This document shows positions 52,662 to 61,747 of a stretch of 64,000 nucleotides of DNA, piece after piece. Where the stretch lies: the NCBI GenBank assembly GCA_001940895.1, contig MSGY01000006.1:129179-193178 (forward strand). Direction: 5' to 3'. Made by a program: the position numbers and the translations under genes. This DNA comes from Christensenellaceae bacterium Phil10. GTDB lineage: Bacteria > Bacillota > Clostridia > Christensenellales > CAG-917. Under the pieces are notes generated by a model. It did no database searches and had not been told where the DNA came from. It saw nothing but the letters and a program-made list of their open reading frames with translations. Position 1 is the first letter of the stretch. Each line of letters starts with the position of its first letter.

Positions 52662-53693
52662 ATGAAAAAGAAAATTTTTGCAATTCTTCTCGTCGTTGCA
52701 TTGGTAGCGTCTCTTGCCGTGGGATTTACCGCGTGCAACCGCGACGATAACAAAGTCGAAAAACCTTCTAACGCCGAAACGCTCGGCACCGCCATCGCGG
52801 TAGCGTCTGGTATCAACGGCGGCGCGGCAAGCGCGGCCGGCGAAGTTGAAGCAAACGCGGGTCTCGAGCTTTCTTTCGGTACGGGTCTCATCGATAAAGC
52901 GGCGTCCGCGGCGTATTCCATCGTAAAACCCGCCGTCGACGAATTTATGGCAAACACTATCGACAGCATTTCCTGCTACGTAAACGAAAGCGGCTTTAAA
53001 GTAGAAAAGGGCGAATGCGATAAAGAAGAGTTCAACGAAATGTACGTTCTCACCGTTTCCTACACCGACGAAAACGGCGAAGCGGCCGAAACCGTTTACA
53101 GAATGTATATATCCGCGAAGGACAAAGACGGCAACTTCGTCGATATGAACACCGCAACCGAATATACCTTCACCGCGGCCCTTTACGTAAAAGACGGAGA
53201 TGAATTCGTAAAAGTCACTTCTTTCAGCGGCAATGCCAAATTCGACGCCACGGTCAATGCAACCAAATTCGGAGTGTACGTAGGCGTTGACGGAACGGGA
53301 GTCGGAGTCGAAGCGTACGCAACCGAAACGGGCAGCATCGTTATCGCCGTCGACGTGGACGTAAACAATATATTCAGCGGCACGACCGTCGACGTAAAAG
53401 TCGAACTCGGCAAACTTGCCGACAACAGATACGGCGCGAAAGTCAACGTGGACGTCGTTACCAACTCCTGCACGGTCAACGTTGAAGCCAACGTAATCGC
53501 AAGCGGCGCCGAAGAGGCAAACGAGTTTGCGGTGAACGGCAGCGTTAAAGTCAACGTGGTAAATACCTGTACCGTCGAGGCTCAGATCAGCGGCACGGCG
53601 AAATACGTAAAAGCCACCGAGGACGCGGAATCCGAACTTGTGTTATCTCTTCAAGGCAACGCAACGGTATCCGCAACCGAGAACAACGAATAA
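52662..53693 (+). CDS. Lipoprotein of unknown function, possible ECF target
   Basis: The 343-residue protein has a signal peptide ending GFTAC, a good lipobox with lipid-modified Cys25. The mature part is Val/Asn/Thr-rich with alternating beta-strand patterns (for example SIVIAVDVDV, KVNVDVVTNSCTVNVEANV) and only two or three Cys. It may form a beta-rich surface structure. No named family is recognised. CGGAGG lies upstream of ATG 52662; the longer in-frame start is unlikely. It follows the anti-sigma gene by 117 bp. Confidence 0.7.
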   Translation: MKKKIFAILLVVALVASLAVGFTACNRDDNKVEKPSNAETLGTAIAVASGINGGAASAAGEVEANAGLELSFGTGLIDKAASAAYSIVKPAVDEFMANTIDSISCYVNESGFKVEKGECDKEEFNEMYVLTVSYTDENGEAAETVYRMYISAKDKDGNFVDMNTATEYTFTAALYVKDGDEFVKVTSFSGNAKFDATVNATKFGVYVGVDGTGVGVEAYATETGSIVIAVDVDVNNIFSGTTVDVKVELGKLADNRYGAKVNVDVVTNSCTVNVEANVIASGAEEANEFAVNGSVKVNVVNTCTVEAQISGTAKYVKATEDAESELVLSLQGNATVSATENNE

Positions 53694-53736
53694 GATTAAC
53701 AACGATTACATCCGTAATCTTTCCACCTAAATCCAG

Positions 53737-53764
53737 AAACCGCCCGGGATAGCCCGGGCGGTTT
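53737..53764 (+). terminator. Terminator-like hairpin after the lipoprotein gene
   Basis: AAACCGCCCGGG and CCCGGGCGGTTT form a perfect 12-bp stem with an ATAG loop. The T-run behind it is interrupted. Confidence 0.75.
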
Positions 53765-53879
53765 CGTTTGTAATTTTTTTCGCATCTTCACATAAAATTT
53801 ACCGTAAAGCAAAATTTTTATTTTTGTTGAAAGACATTGTCATATATTATGTGAAATAATTGCATTGTGAGGTGAAGAT

Positions 53880-54119
53880 ATGAAAAAAATAGTAATGGTT
53901 CAATTGTTGAAAGGCACGAAAGAAAAAATCGTTCGCCCCGAAAAAAAAGAGGTTAAACCTCTTGAAATTTATTACATAGGCGAAAATCGTTCGGAATTGT
54001 TATACGACGCGCGCGAAAAAGTCGTTTCGCGCACGACGGGTCTTTTCGGCAATACCGAAGTTACCGAGATAACCAACGCGTACGGCGTAAAATTCAGAAG
54101 GTACAAAAAAGTATTCTGA
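53880..54119 (+). CDS. Small basic protein of unknown function
   Basis: The 79-residue ORF is Lys/Arg-rich, with the segments EIYYIGENRSELLYDAREKV and FRRYKKVF. It has no signal peptide or membrane helix. GAGGTGAAG before the ATG is a strong initiation site. I recognise no family. It is convergent with the PHP hydrolase gene. Confidence 0.6.
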   Translation: MKKIVMVQLLKGTKEKIVRPEKKEVKPLEIYYIGENRSELLYDAREKVVSRTTGLFGNTEVTEITNAYGVKFRRYKKVF

Positions 54120-54152
54120 TAACGACGGCAAAATACCGCACGGTAAACGTTA

Positions 54153-54980
54153 TTAAAATTTCACGAGTTCGGGTTTGCGGTTATAATATCTCGTAAAGCC
54201 TTTAAAACCGATATCTTTCATTGCTTTTGCGACGGCGTCGTAATTATAACAAAGATTGTCCGCGCGGTGCGCGTCGCTGCCGAAGGATATTTTGTTTCCG
54301 CCGAGTTCTCTGTAGCGTCGAAGAACGTCGACGTCGGGGACGGAGAGATGACGCCTTGCGAAATCGGAACTTTTCTGAGCTCCGCGATACGTTTTGCTGT
54401 TAACTTCCAGGCATTTGTCTTTTTTGACGATTGTTCTTAGAATATCGTCGAAAATTTCGGCAAATTCATCGTAATACATGTCGGGTTCCTTATAAGGGGC
54501 GTTTCTCTGTATATAGCCGATATGGCCGACGATATCGTAATCGTACGGGGCGTCCAGACTTTCCCGTACGGCCTTTAAGTATTCGAGATATGCAAAGTGC
54601 TTGTAAGGACACTTATTGAAATATTCGGCAAAATACACTTCGCTGCCCAGTACGCAGTGAACGCTGTTGATGATTACGTCGAAATTTTTGCCGCGCAAAT
54701 CTTTCATATAGAGTGAATTCGCGCTTTTCATATAGCCCAGCTCTATACCCGTCGCAAGGCGTATTTTGTCTGCGTAACGCGATTTGAAGCGTTGCATTTC
54801 GCCAAGATAGGCCGAAAGATTGAGTTCGGGATTATCGTATCCTAAAATTTTATAATCGCGGTTTAAGTGGTCGGTAATTGCGACGTAGTCGCAACCGAGC
54901 GCAACCGCTTTACCCGCAACGTCTTCGACGGCTTCCATTCCGTCGTCCGAAAAAATGCTGTGAACGTGGCTGTCGTGCAT
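54153..54980 (-). CDS. PHP-domain phosphoesterase, histidinol-phosphatase-like
   Basis: The 275-residue protein has the PHP metal motif DSHVHSIFSDDG at the N-terminus, then ITDHLN, IELGY, NSVHCV and a late SFGSDAHRADNL, the set of metal ligands of HisK-type histidinol phosphatases. Length matches HisK. No histidine synthesis genes are adjacent, so its phosphoester substrate could differ. A short AAGGAGC site precedes the ATG. Confidence 0.85.
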   Translation of the reverse strand: MHDSHVHSIFSDDGMEAVEDVAGKAVALGCDYVAITDHLNRDYKILGYDNPELNLSAYLGEMQRFKSRYADKIRLATGIELGYMKSANSLYMKDLRGKNFDVIINSVHCVLGSEVYFAEYFNKCPYKHFAYLEYLKAVRESLDAPYDYDIVGHIGYIQRNAPYKEPDMYYDEFAEIFDDILRTIVKKDKCLEVNSKTYRGAQKSSDFARRHLSVPDVDVLRRYRELGGNKISFGSDAHRADNLCYNYDAVAKAMKDIGFKGFTRYYNRKPELVKF

Positions 54981-55148
54981 AAAACTGCTCCTTGTGCTTA
55001 TTATACAAACGTAAGGCCGATATGTAAAGGATATACGGAAATTTTTACACCGAAGCCTGCTTGTCGGGTTTAAATTAAAAAAAACCTAAAAAACCTTACG
55101 CGCGTCACGGGATATCCGGGCGTTTTCTCCGTACGAGGGGACTATTAT

Positions 55149-55177
55149 TGACAAAACGGAACAGATATATTAAAATA
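55149..55177 (+). promoter_or_regulatory. Promoter of the large lipoprotein gene
   Basis: TTGACA (55149-55154), 17-bp spacer, TAAAAT (55172-55177). Confidence 0.65.
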
Positions 55178-55231
55178 TAATAAGTATTGATTATTCTTAA
55201 TCGATACAAATCCCTTTTAACGGAGGACTGT

Positions 55232-58200
55232 ATGAAACAAAAAAAATACGTAAGGATTCTTGCGCTGGTGCTTGTGCTCGTAATGTGCATAGGTATATTT
55301 ACGGCATGCAAGAAAAATCCGGACGATACCCCCGGCGGAAACGATAAACCCGGCGGAGATACCCCCGGCGGAGGTACCGTCGTTACCGACGATTCCATGA
55401 CGAGTTTCGTCAAAACGATGTTCAGAAGCGCCAACGAAATCGGCGCAGGCACCACGGTAAATCTCGAAAAAGGAAACGACATATCCTTTAATATCGGGTT
55501 TACGGTAAAAGTAATAAAAGATACCGAGACCCTTCCCGTCGAAGTTTACGTAAAAGGTTTTCTTGACAGAACCAACGTAGAAGAAACGTATGGCGAAAAC
55601 GCAAACGGCGCCTATACGAAAGTCGGAGAGAACTACGTTCTTTACGACCCCGCCGTGCACGTCGATACGGAGGAACAGACGTTCGTCAGATATTCGCATT
55701 ACTACAAACTCAAAGACAACAACGATACGAGAATAGATATCGCCGTCCGCGCGCAGAACGTCGATTCGTTAAGACTCTACTACACGAAAGGTAAAGTATA
55801 CGCAACGATTGCCGGAAACAACCTGTTAATCGACCTCGGCCAGTTTGCGGATTTCAAGGACGGACAGAGTCTTGAAGATTTCGTTTATAACAAAATCGAA
55901 TGGCTTCTCGAACAGGATATCGTAAAAAGCATTGCGGGCGCATTCGACGGAAAAGACTTTGACCTGAACAAAGTCGTTTCGGGCTTTATCAATCAGATTC
56001 TCGGTAAAACCGTCGAATATATTCCCGTCGCCGACGCGAAATACACCGCGGGCCGTCAGAAGTATTCCCTTCAGGGCGGAACGTACGTTAAAGACGATAA
56101 CGGCACGTATTTCGTCAAAACGCTTGCCGACGACGTAATGGGTATGGCGCCTATTTCTATTGCCGGTATGATTAACCTTGACGGCAAAATGATAGCCGAA
56201 ACGATTTTCGGTTCGGTCGATACGATGTATAAGTGCCTCGGCGAAACCATCAACCTCGAAGAAATTCTCAAAGCGATAGGTCCCAAGCTTTTCGACGCTC
56301 CCAACTGGGAAAAGAAAGTAGCAAACGGCTGGAAATCGGTCGATTTCGACAAAACCGGCGATAAGGCGGCCCTGATGCAGGGCGAATGCCGCGCGACGAT
56401 TACTCTCGGCGGCGGACTCAAAGACCTTCTTGCAAGTTTTGCTCCGTCACTCAACGGCGCGATTCAGCTGGGATTCGAAAAGAAAGCCGGCTCGGGCGAT
56501 AACGCGGGCAGAATGGACGCTTTCTTTGCAAGACTTAACTTCAACAACGTCGAGGAAGCGGGCGGAAAACTGGGCGTCGAGTTCAGAATTACCGATCTCG
56601 GTCTCGGCAACGCAAAAGACGATTTCGCAACTACAATCGATACCGATAATTACGGCGCGTTCAATTTCGACGCGGGTATGGACCTCGATATCAGCAAGAA
56701 TCTGATGGAACTGCTTTTCAGAAACGCTTCTTCCGCGGATAATCAGATTGCGGTAAAATTCGGCGGCGACGACTTCTCGTTCGACGCGGCGACGAACACC
56801 TTTACCCTTCCCGAAAAATTAAGCCTTAATATAAAAGGCACGCTCGACCTCGAAAACTTCCTCAACACCAAAGCGTTGGCAACGCTCAAAGCGGGCGACA
56901 ACACTATCGCCACGTTGCAGCTTTATGCGGCGGGAGACGACCTTGTCGCCGACGTCAAAGTGGACGACGCGTATAAAGGACTTATCGAAAATATTCTCGA
57001 CGTTTGCGCCGCTATCGGAAACGGTACTATCGGCTTCAACGGATTCAGAAAGAACGGCGAAGGTAACTGGGGCTTCTATAACGACGACGGCACCGTGCGT
57101 ACTCATAATCTCACAAACGGTGTTTACAGTTACGAAAGCATTAACAACGTACTTGACAATTTCGTAAAGACGGGCGAAATGAGAGTTGAAGGACTTAACG
57201 TCATAAATCTTATCAACGCGCTTATCTCGGGCGATAAGAAAATTTACGTCAACTTCAACAAGGCTCCTGCCGCCGCCGAAATTGAAAACGGCAGGTATTC
57301 GGCGGATTTCCTTCTTACCACAATTATGGGCGACGGAACGCACGGTCTTCTTGCCGCTCTTCACAAGATAGTGTCTTTCGGCGAGGATTACGTTGCGATA
57401 TCGGGCGTAAACGCGCTTTCTTCGATAATGACCACCATATTCGAATATAAGGCTGCCGACGACGTCGTGCTTTCGCCTTCCGTAATAATCGGTTCTCTTA
57501 TGCATATGGCCGCAGACGGATTCCAGTTTATGGGATATAATAATTACAACGCGGCCGAAGATTATATGCGCTTCGAGGAGCAGGCCGTCATTCTTATGAG
57601 CCGCGGTATCGTGCTTAACGATAAGACGGGCAACAGACTTCTTCCCGATACCGAAATAACCGCAGTCCGCGGACAGGACAGACTTTCTCCCGCACAGGAA
57701 AAATTCCAGGCATATATCAATGCCGGAGACGACGTTACCCGCGCGAAACTCGAGGCCGAACTCAAAGAATACGGCTATGCGGTAGTAACCTGCACCGACG
57801 GCACGAAAGCGATGTATCCTTACGTTTTGTGGAATAAATTCAGTTCCGACGAGACCGCCGCGCTTGCAAACGGATTCGTCAAAGACGGAAACGAGCTGAA
57901 AGCCAAAACCGTCGATACGCTTAAAGCCGAACTGATTGCAAAACTCAACGGCGAAGGCGCGAACAAAGATAACTTCGTAAGCGTCGGAAAGGCCGAACTC
58001 ACGCAGTTGTTGCGCCTCGGTAAAGCGATTATGCCCGTAGTCGACGCGGAAGGCGTGTGGACGATAGCGTACGAATACGACCCATTGTTCGACGAGTCGT
58101 ATCTTAAAGAACTCGGCGCTAAAGTCGGCGTTTATACCGAAAAAGACGGCGGACGTATCACCCGCGGAAGCGTAAAACTTGAAACGTGGCTTATCGGCGG

Positions 58201-58333
58201 CGAAAGCGTACTCGAATGCTATATGAACTTCCTTACTTCGGCACCTGAAATTAACATAAACGATAATCTCGTGTCCGAGGCAACGAAAGCCAACGCTTTG
58301 AAGATTTCCGCAGTGGACGTTTCGGAGCTGTAA
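55232..58333 (+). CDS. Very large lipoprotein of unknown function
   Basis: The 1033-residue protein has a signal peptide with lipobox FTAC (lipid-modified Cys25), a Pro/Gly/Asp linker (about 28-50) and a long extracytoplasmic part without Cys pairs. Alternating strand patterns and amphipathic helices recur (for example SFNIGFTVKVI near 84-94 and AGMDLDISKNLMELL near 490), suggesting an elongated beta-rich fold such as a lipid-transfer or LolA/LppX-like surface. That is speculation. CGGAGGA precedes ATG 55232. It is a single gene between its promoter and a strong terminator, so a substantial investment for the cell. Confidence 0.7.
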   Translation: MKQKKYVRILALVLVLVMCIGIFTACKKNPDDTPGGNDKPGGDTPGGGTVVTDDSMTSFVKTMFRSANEIGAGTTVNLEKGNDISFNIGFTVKVIKDTETLPVEVYVKGFLDRTNVEETYGENANGAYTKVGENYVLYDPAVHVDTEEQTFVRYSHYYKLKDNNDTRIDIAVRAQNVDSLRLYYTKGKVYATIAGNNLLIDLGQFADFKDGQSLEDFVYNKIEWLLEQDIVKSIAGAFDGKDFDLNKVVSGFINQILGKTVEYIPVADAKYTAGRQKYSLQGGTYVKDDNGTYFVKTLADDVMGMAPISIAGMINLDGKMIAETIFGSVDTMYKCLGETINLEEILKAIGPKLFDAPNWEKKVANGWKSVDFDKTGDKAALMQGECRATITLGGGLKDLLASFAPSLNGAIQLGFEKKAGSGDNAGRMDAFFARLNFNNVEEAGGKLGVEFRITDLGLGNAKDDFATTIDTDNYGAFNFDAGMDLDISKNLMELLFRNASSADNQIAVKFGGDDFSFDAATNTFTLPEKLSLNIKGTLDLENFLNTKALATLKAGDNTIATLQLYAAGDDLVADVKVDDAYKGLIENILDVCAAIGNGTIGFNGFRKNGEGNWGFYNDDGTVRTHNLTNGVYSYESINNVLDNFVKTGEMRVEGLNVINLINALISGDKKIYVNFNKAPAAAEIENGRYSADFLLTTIMGDGTHGLLAALHKIVSFGEDYVAISGVNALSSIMTTIFEYKAADDVVLSPSVIIGSLMHMAADGFQFMGYNNYNAAEDYMRFEEQAVILMSRGIVLNDKTGNRLLPDTEITAVRGQDRLSPAQEKFQAYINAGDDVTRAKLEAELKEYGYAVVTCTDGTKAMYPYVLWNKFSSDETAALANGFVKDGNELKAKTVDTLKAELIAKLNGEGANKDNFVSVGKAELTQLLRLGKAIMPVVDAEGVWTIAYEYDPLFDESYLKELGAKVGVYTEKDGGRITRGSVKLETWLIGGESVLECYMNFLTSAPEININDNLVSEATKANALKISAVDVSEL

Positions 58334-58350
58334 AAGCATTTTAAAATTAA

Positions 58351-58381
58351 AAGAGCCGCGTACAGCGGCTCTTTTCTTTTT
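58351..58381 (+). terminator. Terminator after the large lipoprotein gene
   Basis: AAGAGCCGC and GCGGCTCTT around a five-base loop, followed by TTCTTTTTT. Confidence 0.9.
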
Positions 58382-58394
58382 TTAAGAATAATTC

Positions 58395-58423
58395 TTTACT
58401 TATCTTTATCCGTGTGATAATAT
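58395..58423 (+). promoter_or_regulatory. Promoter of the PIG-L deacetylase gene
   Basis: TTTACT (58395-58400), 17-bp spacer, TAATAT (58418-58423). Its -10 region (CGTGTGATAATAT) is identical to that of the ferredoxin promoter. Confidence 0.55.
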
Positions 58424-58458
58424 CATAAGTATAAAAATAAGTTTCAAGAGGTGGGGAA

Positions 58459-59247
58459 ATGCTGCTTAACCGATTGCTTATAAAAGCCGTCGCGCCGACG
58501 CCTAAAATCGAAAAATACAAAAGATATTTGTTTATCGCCCCTCATCCCGACGATATAGAAATCGCCGTCGGAGGCACCGTGGCAAGGCTTGCGAGAGAGG
58601 GCAGGGAAGTTTATTTTCTCGTCTGTACGGACGGTCGTTTCGGCACCGAGGACGAAAACGTCAGCCCCGAAAGTCTTGTCGCCGCGAGAAGGGAAGAACA
58701 ACTTGCAAGCGCGCGTATTCTCGGCGTAAAAGACGTCGTATTTCTGAATTACGAGGACGGCGGAATGTATGACGAACTCGAACTCAGAAAGGATATTGCG
58801 CGGACGATAGCGCGTATCAAGCCCGAGGTTGTCGTATGTCCCGACCATAAACTCTATTCGGAATGCCACCCCGACCACCTTGCCGTGGGCGAAAACGCGT
58901 CGAAAGCGTACTTTATGTGCAGCAATGTTAATATGATGAAAAGTATAGGTTCGGATGAAATAGCAAAACCCGACGTTCTGGCGTTCTATTTTACCGGTAA
59001 ACCTAATCGTTATGTAAAAATAACAAAAAAAGATTTCGAAAAAAACAAACGGGCGTACGCATGCTTCGTTTCGCAATGTCCGCCTCCCGACAACGGCAAA
59101 AGTCTGATGTTGTATATGCGACTTAAAATCCGCCTTAACGGAATGCGCAGCGGACATATCCGCGCCGACGCTTTCCGCACGATGCACAACATGCATATCC
59201 ATTGTTGCGCCGAGGCTGAGGACACTGCCGCAAAACGCCCGCTGTAA
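58459..59247 (+). CDS. PIG-L/LmbE-family deacetylase
   Basis: The 262-residue protein has the zinc motif APHPDDIEIAVGG (about 31-43) and later HPDHLAVGE, the second His ligand, as in N-acetylglucosaminyl-linked deacetylases. Possible substrates include GlcNAc-containing glycolipids or thiol precursors. AGAGGTGGGG precedes the ATG. A GtrA-like membrane protein follows after 14 bp; together they may work in surface-glycan or glycolipid metabolism. Confidence 0.88.
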   Translation: MLLNRLLIKAVAPTPKIEKYKRYLFIAPHPDDIEIAVGGTVARLAREGREVYFLVCTDGRFGTEDENVSPESLVAARREEQLASARILGVKDVVFLNYEDGGMYDELELRKDIARTIARIKPEVVVCPDHKLYSECHPDHLAVGENASKAYFMCSNVNMMKSIGSDEIAKPDVLAFYFTGKPNRYVKITKKDFEKNKRAYACFVSQCPPPDNGKSLMLYMRLKIRLNGMRSGHIRADAFRTMHNMHIHCCAEAEDTAAKRPL

Positions 59248-59261
59248 TACGGAGAAAAACG

Positions 59262-59969
59262 ATGACAAAACAAAAACTCACTGCTGAAGAAAAAGCCGCA
59301 AAAAAAGCGGCGCGAAAAGAGAAGTTTAGAGCAATGAACGAAAAGAACGGCACCAGATGGCAGGCGTTCAAATACCTGCTGTGCACGGCAAGCGCGGGAA
59401 TTATTCAATTCGTTTCCTTTACCATAATGACTTATGCGTTTGCAAAGCTCGACTGGGGAACGATTAATTTCATTACGCCTATGCCGAAAACGACGTTCGT
59501 CGCAACGACGGTCGCGCTTTGCCTGTCCGTATTGTGGAATTTTACGCTCAACAGAAAATTCACTTTCAAGTCGGCGAAAAACGTGCCCGTAGCGATGGCG
59601 CTCGCATTTTTATTTTACGTTCCGTTTTATCCCTTCCAGACCTGGTACGTTCACGTAGTATCCGAGGCAATCGGCGGGCAGGAATGGGCAAAACTAATTG
59701 CCGAGGCAACGGTTATGCTTATTAACGGCGTGCTTGAATTCTGCTGGCAGAAATTCGTTATTTATCGTAAATCGGCAAACACCGCGCCGCAGAAAAACAA
59801 AAATCCCGAAGCAGCAACGGCGGAGGGAAGCGCGGATGACGACGGAGAAGAAAAAATCGTAAAAGAAGGTTTCGTCGACGCGGCGCTCGAAATAGGCCAT
59901 ATCAAAGACGAAGGCATCGATATTTCCGCCGTCGAAGTCGGCGAAGAGGAAGAGATTAAAAAAGGTTAA
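59262..59969 (+). CDS. GtrA-family membrane protein
   Basis: The 235-residue protein has a charged N-terminus (1-30), four transmembrane helices between about 35 and 165, and a highly acidic C-terminal tail (170-235). The LWNFTLNRKFTFKS and EFCWQKFVIYR segments match GtrA/flippase-like proteins that help move polyprenyl-linked sugars. The long acidic tail is unusual. GGAG precedes the ATG. It is cotranscribed with the PIG-L deacetylase. Confidence 0.85.
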   Translation: MTKQKLTAEEKAAKKAARKEKFRAMNEKNGTRWQAFKYLLCTASAGIIQFVSFTIMTYAFAKLDWGTINFITPMPKTTFVATTVALCLSVLWNFTLNRKFTFKSAKNVPVAMALAFLFYVPFYPFQTWYVHVVSEAIGGQEWAKLIAEATVMLINGVLEFCWQKFVIYRKSANTAPQKNKNPEAATAEGSADDDGEEKIVKEGFVDAALEIGHIKDEGIDISAVEVGEEEEIKKG

Positions 59970-59983
59970 TGCCCGAACTCTTT

Positions 59984-60009
59984 AAAAGCACGCCGGACGC
60001 GTGCTTTTT
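59984..60009 (+). terminator. Terminator after GtrA gene
   Basis: AAAAGCACGC and GCGTGCTTTT around a five-base loop, then T-rich sequence. Confidence 0.85.
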
Positions 60010-60070
60010 CGTTGTTTAAAAATTGCGGATAAAATCGTTCGGACGGCGCATACTTTAACGGGAGGCTGTT

Positions 60071-60226
60071 ATGAAAAAGAAAGCGAACAATAACGCGCCG
60101 GATTTATCGGCGTTTGCGCCTAATCCGTTCGACCCTCTGGGAATGTACGGTTGTTATCCCGCCATAATCAATTTCGGCGAAACCGAAGAACTCGAAACGC
60201 CTACGCAGGACGCCGACGACCTGTAA
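60071..60226 (+). CDS. 51-residue protein with a DPLGxYG and QDADDL motif, unknown function
   Basis: This short ORF starts MKKKANNNAP and contains FDPLGMYGCY (20-29). It ends with the acidic motif QDADDL (46-51) at its C-terminus. GGGAGG lies six bases before the ATG, and a bidirectional hairpin lies downstream, so expression is plausible. I have an impression of similar small proteins with this C-terminus in uncultured Clostridia, but cannot verify it. The function is unknown. It is too short for most gene finders. Confidence 0.6.
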   Translation: MKKKANNNAPDLSAFAPNPFDPLGMYGCYPAIINFGETEELETPTQDADDL

Positions 60227-60294
60227 CCGCGCCGATATTCAGATTCGTAAGATGGAAAACGTAACAACGAAAAGAGCGTACGGCTAAAAAGCGC

Positions 60295-60327
60295 AAAAAA
60301 AATCACCGACGAATCGGTGATTTTTTA
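60295..60327. terminator. Bidirectional terminator
   Basis: AAAAAATCACCGA and TCGGTGATTTTTT around CGAA. It ends the small rightward gene and the leftward lipoprotein gene. Confidence 0.92.
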
Positions 60328-60343
60328 ACTATTTAATTAATTG

Positions 60344-60832
60344 TCAGTTGCAAGCTTTGACGGCTTCTTTCGTGCCGAAATAGAAGGCTTTACCGGATAC
60401 GCCGAATTTGATGTTTTTCATATCTTCAAGCGATTCCTTATATTCTTCTTCGGTTATATTGCCGTTATCTTTTGCTTTCTTGAGTTCTTCCTTAGCGGCC
60501 TTCGTTTTTTCTTTGTAAACTTTGTTGAACGCTTTTGCGTCTGTAGTATTGTCAAAGTAATAGATGGTTACGCCGTTGTCACCGTTTGTGCCGGTAACCA
60601 CTGCGTCGCATTTGCCGGTAAGAGTAACGCCGAATGCGGTAGCGGCAAGCACGGCTGCTGCGTTTGCGGCGTTAGCAATACTTCCGTTTTCGACTACTGT
60701 GGCAACGTATCCGTTTTTCTCGAGATTTTCTTTGGCTTTCGAGAAGTCGGACGGTACGCACGCGGCAAGCACGGTTGTGAGAAGAGCAACTACAAGAATT
60801 ACGGCAATAATTTTGCCAACGTTCTTTTTCAT
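60344..60832 (-). CDS. Small lipoprotein of unknown function
   Basis: The 162-residue protein has a signal peptide with lipobox LAAC (lipid-modified Cys25), a Lys-rich helical region (about 100-130: EKTKAAKEELKKAKDNG) and an aromatic segment FYFGTKEA near the end. GGAGG lies upstream of ATG 60832, which is preferred to the longer in-frame start. No family is recognised. Confidence 0.75.
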   Translation of the reverse strand: MKKNVGKIIAVILVVALLTTVLAACVPSDFSKAKENLEKNGYVATVVENGSIANAANAAAVLAATAFGVTLTGKCDAVVTGTNGDNGVTIYYFDNTTDAKAFNKVYKEKTKAAKEELKKAKDNGNITEEEYKESLEDMKNIKFGVSGKAFYFGTKEAVKACN

Positions 60833-60995
60833 AACAAATAATCCTCCATAATTTTCAGATACAGACATTATATTACGGATATTTACAACTGTCAACAAAA
60901 ATTGTCTTTCGGATAAGAATAGTTTTTTGCCGAATTTTCTTTATTTAGCAACGGAAAGTGATATAATATCTTACGGTAAACGGAAGGAGAATGAT

Positions 60996-61691
60996 ATGAT
61001 TATTCACGGATTGAACAAACTGACGCTGCTGGATTTCCCGGGACTTACCGCATGCACCGTATTTACGGGGGGATGTAACTTCAGATGCCCCTTCTGTCAT
61101 AACGGGAGCCTCGTGCTCGCGCCCGACGGACAACCTGTTATTCCCGAAGAGGAAGTATTCGGTTATCTTGAAAAAAGAAAGGGAATTCTGGAAGGCGTTT
61201 GCGTAACGGGCGGAGAACCCACGCTTAATGCGGACCTTATCGATTTTCTGAAAAAGGTCAAAGCGATGGGTTATAAGACGAAACTCGATACAAACGGCAC
61301 CAATCCCGATATGCTTATCCGCGCGGTGGAGGAAAAAGCCGTCGATTACGTCGCCATGGACATTAAAAACAGCCGCGAAAAATACGGATTATCCGTCGGA
61401 ATTAAAAACTACGACACCTCTAAAATCGAAAAGAGCGTAAGTTTTTTGCTTGAAGACCGCGTCGATTACGAATTCCGCACCACGGTCGTGAAAGAATTTA
61501 ACGACGAGGAATCTTTCAAAGGCATAGCGGAGTGGATAAAAGGCGCGAAAAAATATTTTTTGCAGGCGTTTAAAGACAGCGGCGACCTGATAGACGAATC
61601 CGTACACGGGCTTTCACGCGACGAAATGCTTGCTTTATTGCCCGTTTTCGATAAAAAAGTAGGAAAAGTCGAAATCAGGGGAATGGACTGA
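60996..61691 (+). CDS. nrdG: Anaerobic ribonucleotide reductase-activating protein (radical SAM)
   Basis: The 231-residue radical SAM enzyme has the CNFRCPFC cluster motif (CxxxCxxC, about 27-34), then TGGEPTL and later MDIKN. It should generate the glycyl radical on NrdD using SAM and a [4Fe-4S] cluster. GGAAGGAG precedes ATG 60996 (an earlier ATG is five bases away but out of frame). It lies directly upstream of nrdD, with an NrdR-like control region in between. PFL-activase-like specificity is a possible alternative. Confidence 0.88.
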   Translation: MIIHGLNKLTLLDFPGLTACTVFTGGCNFRCPFCHNGSLVLAPDGQPVIPEEEVFGYLEKRKGILEGVCVTGGEPTLNADLIDFLKKVKAMGYKTKLDTNGTNPDMLIRAVEEKAVDYVAMDIKNSREKYGLSVGIKNYDTSKIEKSVSFLLEDRVDYEFRTTVVKEFNDEESFKGIAEWIKGAKKYFLQAFKDSGDLIDESVHGLSRDEMLALLPVFDKKVGKVEIRGMD

Positions 61692-61692
61692 T

Positions 61693-61710
61693 ACCACAAT
61701 ATCTTGTGGT
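61693..61710. promoter_or_regulatory. NrdR box 1 (candidate)
   Basis: ACCACAATATCTTGTGGT is an almost perfect palindrome matching the NrdR consensus ACACWATATATWGTGT. It overlaps the end of nrdG. Its centre is 32 bp from that of box 2, the usual NrdR pairing. Confidence 0.78.
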
Positions 61711-61725
61711 CTGTTTTGAATTTTT

Positions 61726-61741
61726 TATCAATATATTGTAA
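61726..61741. promoter_or_regulatory. NrdR box 2 (candidate)
   Basis: TATCAATATATTGTAA contains the palindrome CAATATATTG of the NrdR box. It lies just upstream of the nrdD -35. Confidence 0.72.
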
Positions 61742-61747
61742 AATCGA

